Shown here in pieces: positions 62,246 to 64,000 of a DNA stretch of 64,000 bases. The stretch covers positions 13,212,501 through 13,276,500 of the forward strand of contig OY970835.1 in the NCBI GenBank assembly GCA_963853835.1, read 5' to 3'. Numbering within the stretch: the stretch's first letter is position 1; each line of letters begins with the position of its first letter. Below the pieces are notes generated by a model, which worked only from the letters and a program-made list of their open reading frames with translations, made no database searches and was not told the DNA's origin. Origin of the DNA: Calendula officinalis (taxonomy: Eukaryota > Streptophyta > Magnoliopsida > Asterales > Asteraceae). The position numbers and the translations under genes are program-made.

Positions 62246-63691
62246 TTCAATATCCAAGATTGTGTGACAAAAGGTGCTATACTAAAACATTCATAACTTT
62301 CAGCTCGGGTGTCCGTTTCACGCCCACGAGTAACCAAAATAGCTGGTTCGTTCGTCACTGCCAAGAACAAGTTCGGCCCGAACTCTTCACTATTCCCGGC
62401 CCGAACTTCATTTTCGGCCCGAACTTCAACCTTGTCCTGAACTTCAACCTCGGCCCGAACTCCGACCTCGGCCCGAACTTCAACCTCGGCCCGAACATCA
62501 TCCTCGGCCCGAACACCGAACTTCGGCCCGAACACCACTTCGGCCCGAACATCCCACTTCGGCCCGAACACCACTTCGGCCCGAACATCCCTCTTCGGCC
62601 CGAACTCTTCAATATCTAAGATTGTGTGACAAAAGGTGCTATACTAAAACATTCATAACTTTCAGCTCGGGTGTCCATTTCACGCCCACGAGTAACCAAA
62701 ATAGTTGGTTCGTTCGTCACTGCCAAGAACAAGTTCTGCCCGAACTCTTCACTGTTCCCGGCCTGAACTTCATTTTCGGCCCGAACTTCAACCTCGGCTC
62801 GAACTTCAACCTCGGCCCGAACATCATCCTCGGCCCGAACACCGAACTTCGGCCCGAACACCACTTCGGCCCGAACACCACTTCGGCCCGAACATCCCAC
62901 TTCGGCCCGAACACCACTTCGGCCCGAACATCCCTCTTCGGCCCGAACTCTTTGATATCCAAGATTGTGTGACAAAAGGTGCTATACTAAAACATTCATA
63001 ACTTTCAGCTCGGGTGTCCGTTTCACGCCCACGAGTAACCAAAATAGCTGGTTCGTTCGTCACTGCCAAGAACAAGTTCGGCCCGAACTCTTCACTGTTC
63101 CCGGCCCGAACTTCATTTTCGGCCCGAACTTCAACCTCGACCCGAACATCAACCTCGGCCCGAACTCCGACCTCGGCCCGAACTCCAACCTCGGCCCGAA
63201 CATCATCCTCGGCCCGAACACCGAACCTCGGCCCGAACATCCCACTTCGGTCCGAACACCACTTCGGCCCGAACATCCCTCTTCGGCACGATCTCTTCAA
63301 TATCCAAGATTGTGTGACAAAAGGTGCTATACTAAAACATTCATAACTTTCAGCTCGGGTGTCCGTTTCACGCCCACGAGTAACCAAAATAGCTGGTTCG
63401 TTCGTCACTGCCAAGAACAAGTTCGGCTCGAACTCTTCACTGTTACCGGCCAGAACTTCATTTTCGGCCCGAACTTCAACCTCGGCCCGAACTTCAACCT
63501 CGGCCCGAACTCCGACCTAGGCCCGAACTTCAACCTCGGCCCAAACATCATCCTCGGCCCGAACACCGAACTTCAGCCCGAACACCACTTCGGCCCGAAC
63601 ACCACTTCGGCCCGAACATCCCACTTCGGCCCGAACACCACTTCGGCCCGAACACCACTTCGGCCCGAACATCCCTCTTCGGCCCGAACTC
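62246..63691 (+). repeat. K-L-M-N four-monomer repeat, copy at the right end
   Basis: Anchors are 62309 (K), 62671 (L), 63014 (M) and 63359 (N); total 1446 bp. K has the private double change aaccttgtcctgaac. L has gtccatttc and the tttgatatcc exit. M is shortened to 345 bp. N has cggctcgaactc and actgttaccggccag. The next K repeats the aaccttgtcctgaac mark, so a second tandem copy has begun. Confidence 0.85.
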
Positions 63692-64000
63692 TTCAATATC
63701 CAAGATTGTGTGACAAAAGGTGCTATACTAAAACATTCATAACTTTCAGCTCGGGTGTCCGTTTCACGCCCACGAGTAACCAAAATAGCTTGTTCGTTCG
63801 TCACTGCCAAGAACAAGTTCGGCCCGAACTCTTCACTATTCCCGGCCCGAACTTCATTTTCGGCCCGAACTTCAACCTTGTCCTGAACTTCAACCTCGGC
63901 CCGAACTCCGACCTCGGCCCGAACTTCAACCTCGGCCCGAACATCATCCTCGGCCCGAACACCGAACTTCGGCCCGAACACCACTTCGGCCCGAACATCC
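63692..64000 (+). repeat. Right-truncated K monomer at window end
   Basis: Anchor 63755, core 63692-63817, cut inside the right zone. It shares aaccttgtcctgaac (63874-63888) with the K at 62309, 1446 bp upstream, but has tagcttgttcg in its core. The array continues beyond the window. Confidence 0.9.

Larger units (their letters stand above)
1..64000 (+). repeat. Compound satellite array filling the whole window (174 head-to-tail monomers)
   Basis: Every part of the window is built from one monomer: a conserved core of about 126 bp followed by a block of 17-19 bp subunits. I located 174 core copies by the motif gggtgtccg and its variants, from anchor 286 to anchor 63755, all in the same orientation. 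Mean spacing is about 367 bp and 379 bp is commonest. I saw no interruption by unique sequence, inverted copies or mobile elements. Both window ends fall inside a monomer, so the true array is longer. Size, homogeneity and higher-order structure are typical of eukaryotic satellite DNA; a centromeric or heterochromatic location is inference. I do not recognise the family. In a de novo assembly, near-identical blocks could partly be assembly artefacts. Confidence 0.97.

Noticed and set aside
1..64000. CRISPR array (conserved repeat with variable spacers)
   Set aside because: The conserved element is 126 bp, far longer than CRISPR repeats, and the sequence between copies is a shared micro-array, not unique spacers. 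No cas genes are present.
1..64000. Transposon or retroelement fragments within the array
   Set aside because: No target-site duplications, terminal repeats, poly-A tracts or coding remnants break the monomer pattern anywhere; all 174 cores follow in order.
1..64000. Ribosomal DNA or histone-type tandem gene array
   Set aside because: The unit is only about 367 bp, has no rRNA-like or histone-like sequence, and shows higher-order divergence typical of satellites.
1..64000. Naming a species or clade
   Set aside because: I do not recognise the core. Satellite composition alone does not identify a lineage, so only 'probably eukaryotic' is supported.

Overview
The whole window is one uninterrupted, head-to-tail, two-level satellite array. 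I find no gene, RNA gene, transposon, CRISPR array or unique sequence in it. There are 174 copies of a conserved core of about 126 bp, all on the + strand. Their mean spacing is about 367 bp and the commonest spacing is 379 bp. Between cores lies a micro-array of 17-19 bp units that almost all begin with cggcccgaac. The array runs off both ends of the window. This points to eukaryotic satellite heterochromatin (centromeric, pericentromeric, subtelomeric or interstitial). I do not recognise the family and cannot name the organism.

Coordinates below use an 'anchor': the first base of the gtg in the core motif gggtgtccg. A core runs from anchor -63 to anchor +62. The first anchor is 286 and the last is 63755. 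Each monomer has four parts: the core (first 52 bases AT-rich, about one third GC); an entry junction holding the hyphenated palindrome AGTTCGG-C-CCGAACT; a left zone of 18-bp units ending in cct; and a right zone of alternating 17- and 19-bp units ending in ctt. Monomer lengths fall in steps of 17-19 or 36 bp (326, 343, 360-362, 377-380, 394-397, 411-414), so they differ mainly by whole subunits. Core-length changes are rare.

Regional layout, from shared private variants. 1-8.9 kb: short higher-order repeats with periods near 1374, 1459 and 1445 bp, plus the shortest monomer (140 bp). 9-18 kb: a block collinear with 35-45 kb, 25.9-27.1 kb away. 16.0-22.7 kb: a 9-monomer, 3316-bp higher-order repeat in two almost identical copies. 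22.8-32.6 kb: a four-monomer cassette (X-Y-Z-W) recurring four times with different fillers. 32.6-34.9 kb: mixed monomers. 34.9-45.6 kb: the second collinear block, with a 1099-bp insertion. 46.4-52.8 kb: a 9-monomer, 3247-bp repeat in two apparently identical copies, with a third, partial copy at 58.6-62.2 kb. 52.8-56 kb and 62.2-64 kb: a four-monomer K-L-M-N repeat of 1446-1463 bp. 60.1-61.5 kb: a 722-bp L-M dimer in tandem.

Long open frames occur on both strands, but I judge them a by-product of stop-poor repeats. Subunits of 17 and 19 bp shift the frame, frames change between monomers, and the long frames I checked begin only at GTG or TTG. What deserves attention is the recombination record: collapsed and chimeric monomers, nested higher-order repeats, near-identical multi-kilobase duplications, and a boundary palindrome at the observed deletion end point.
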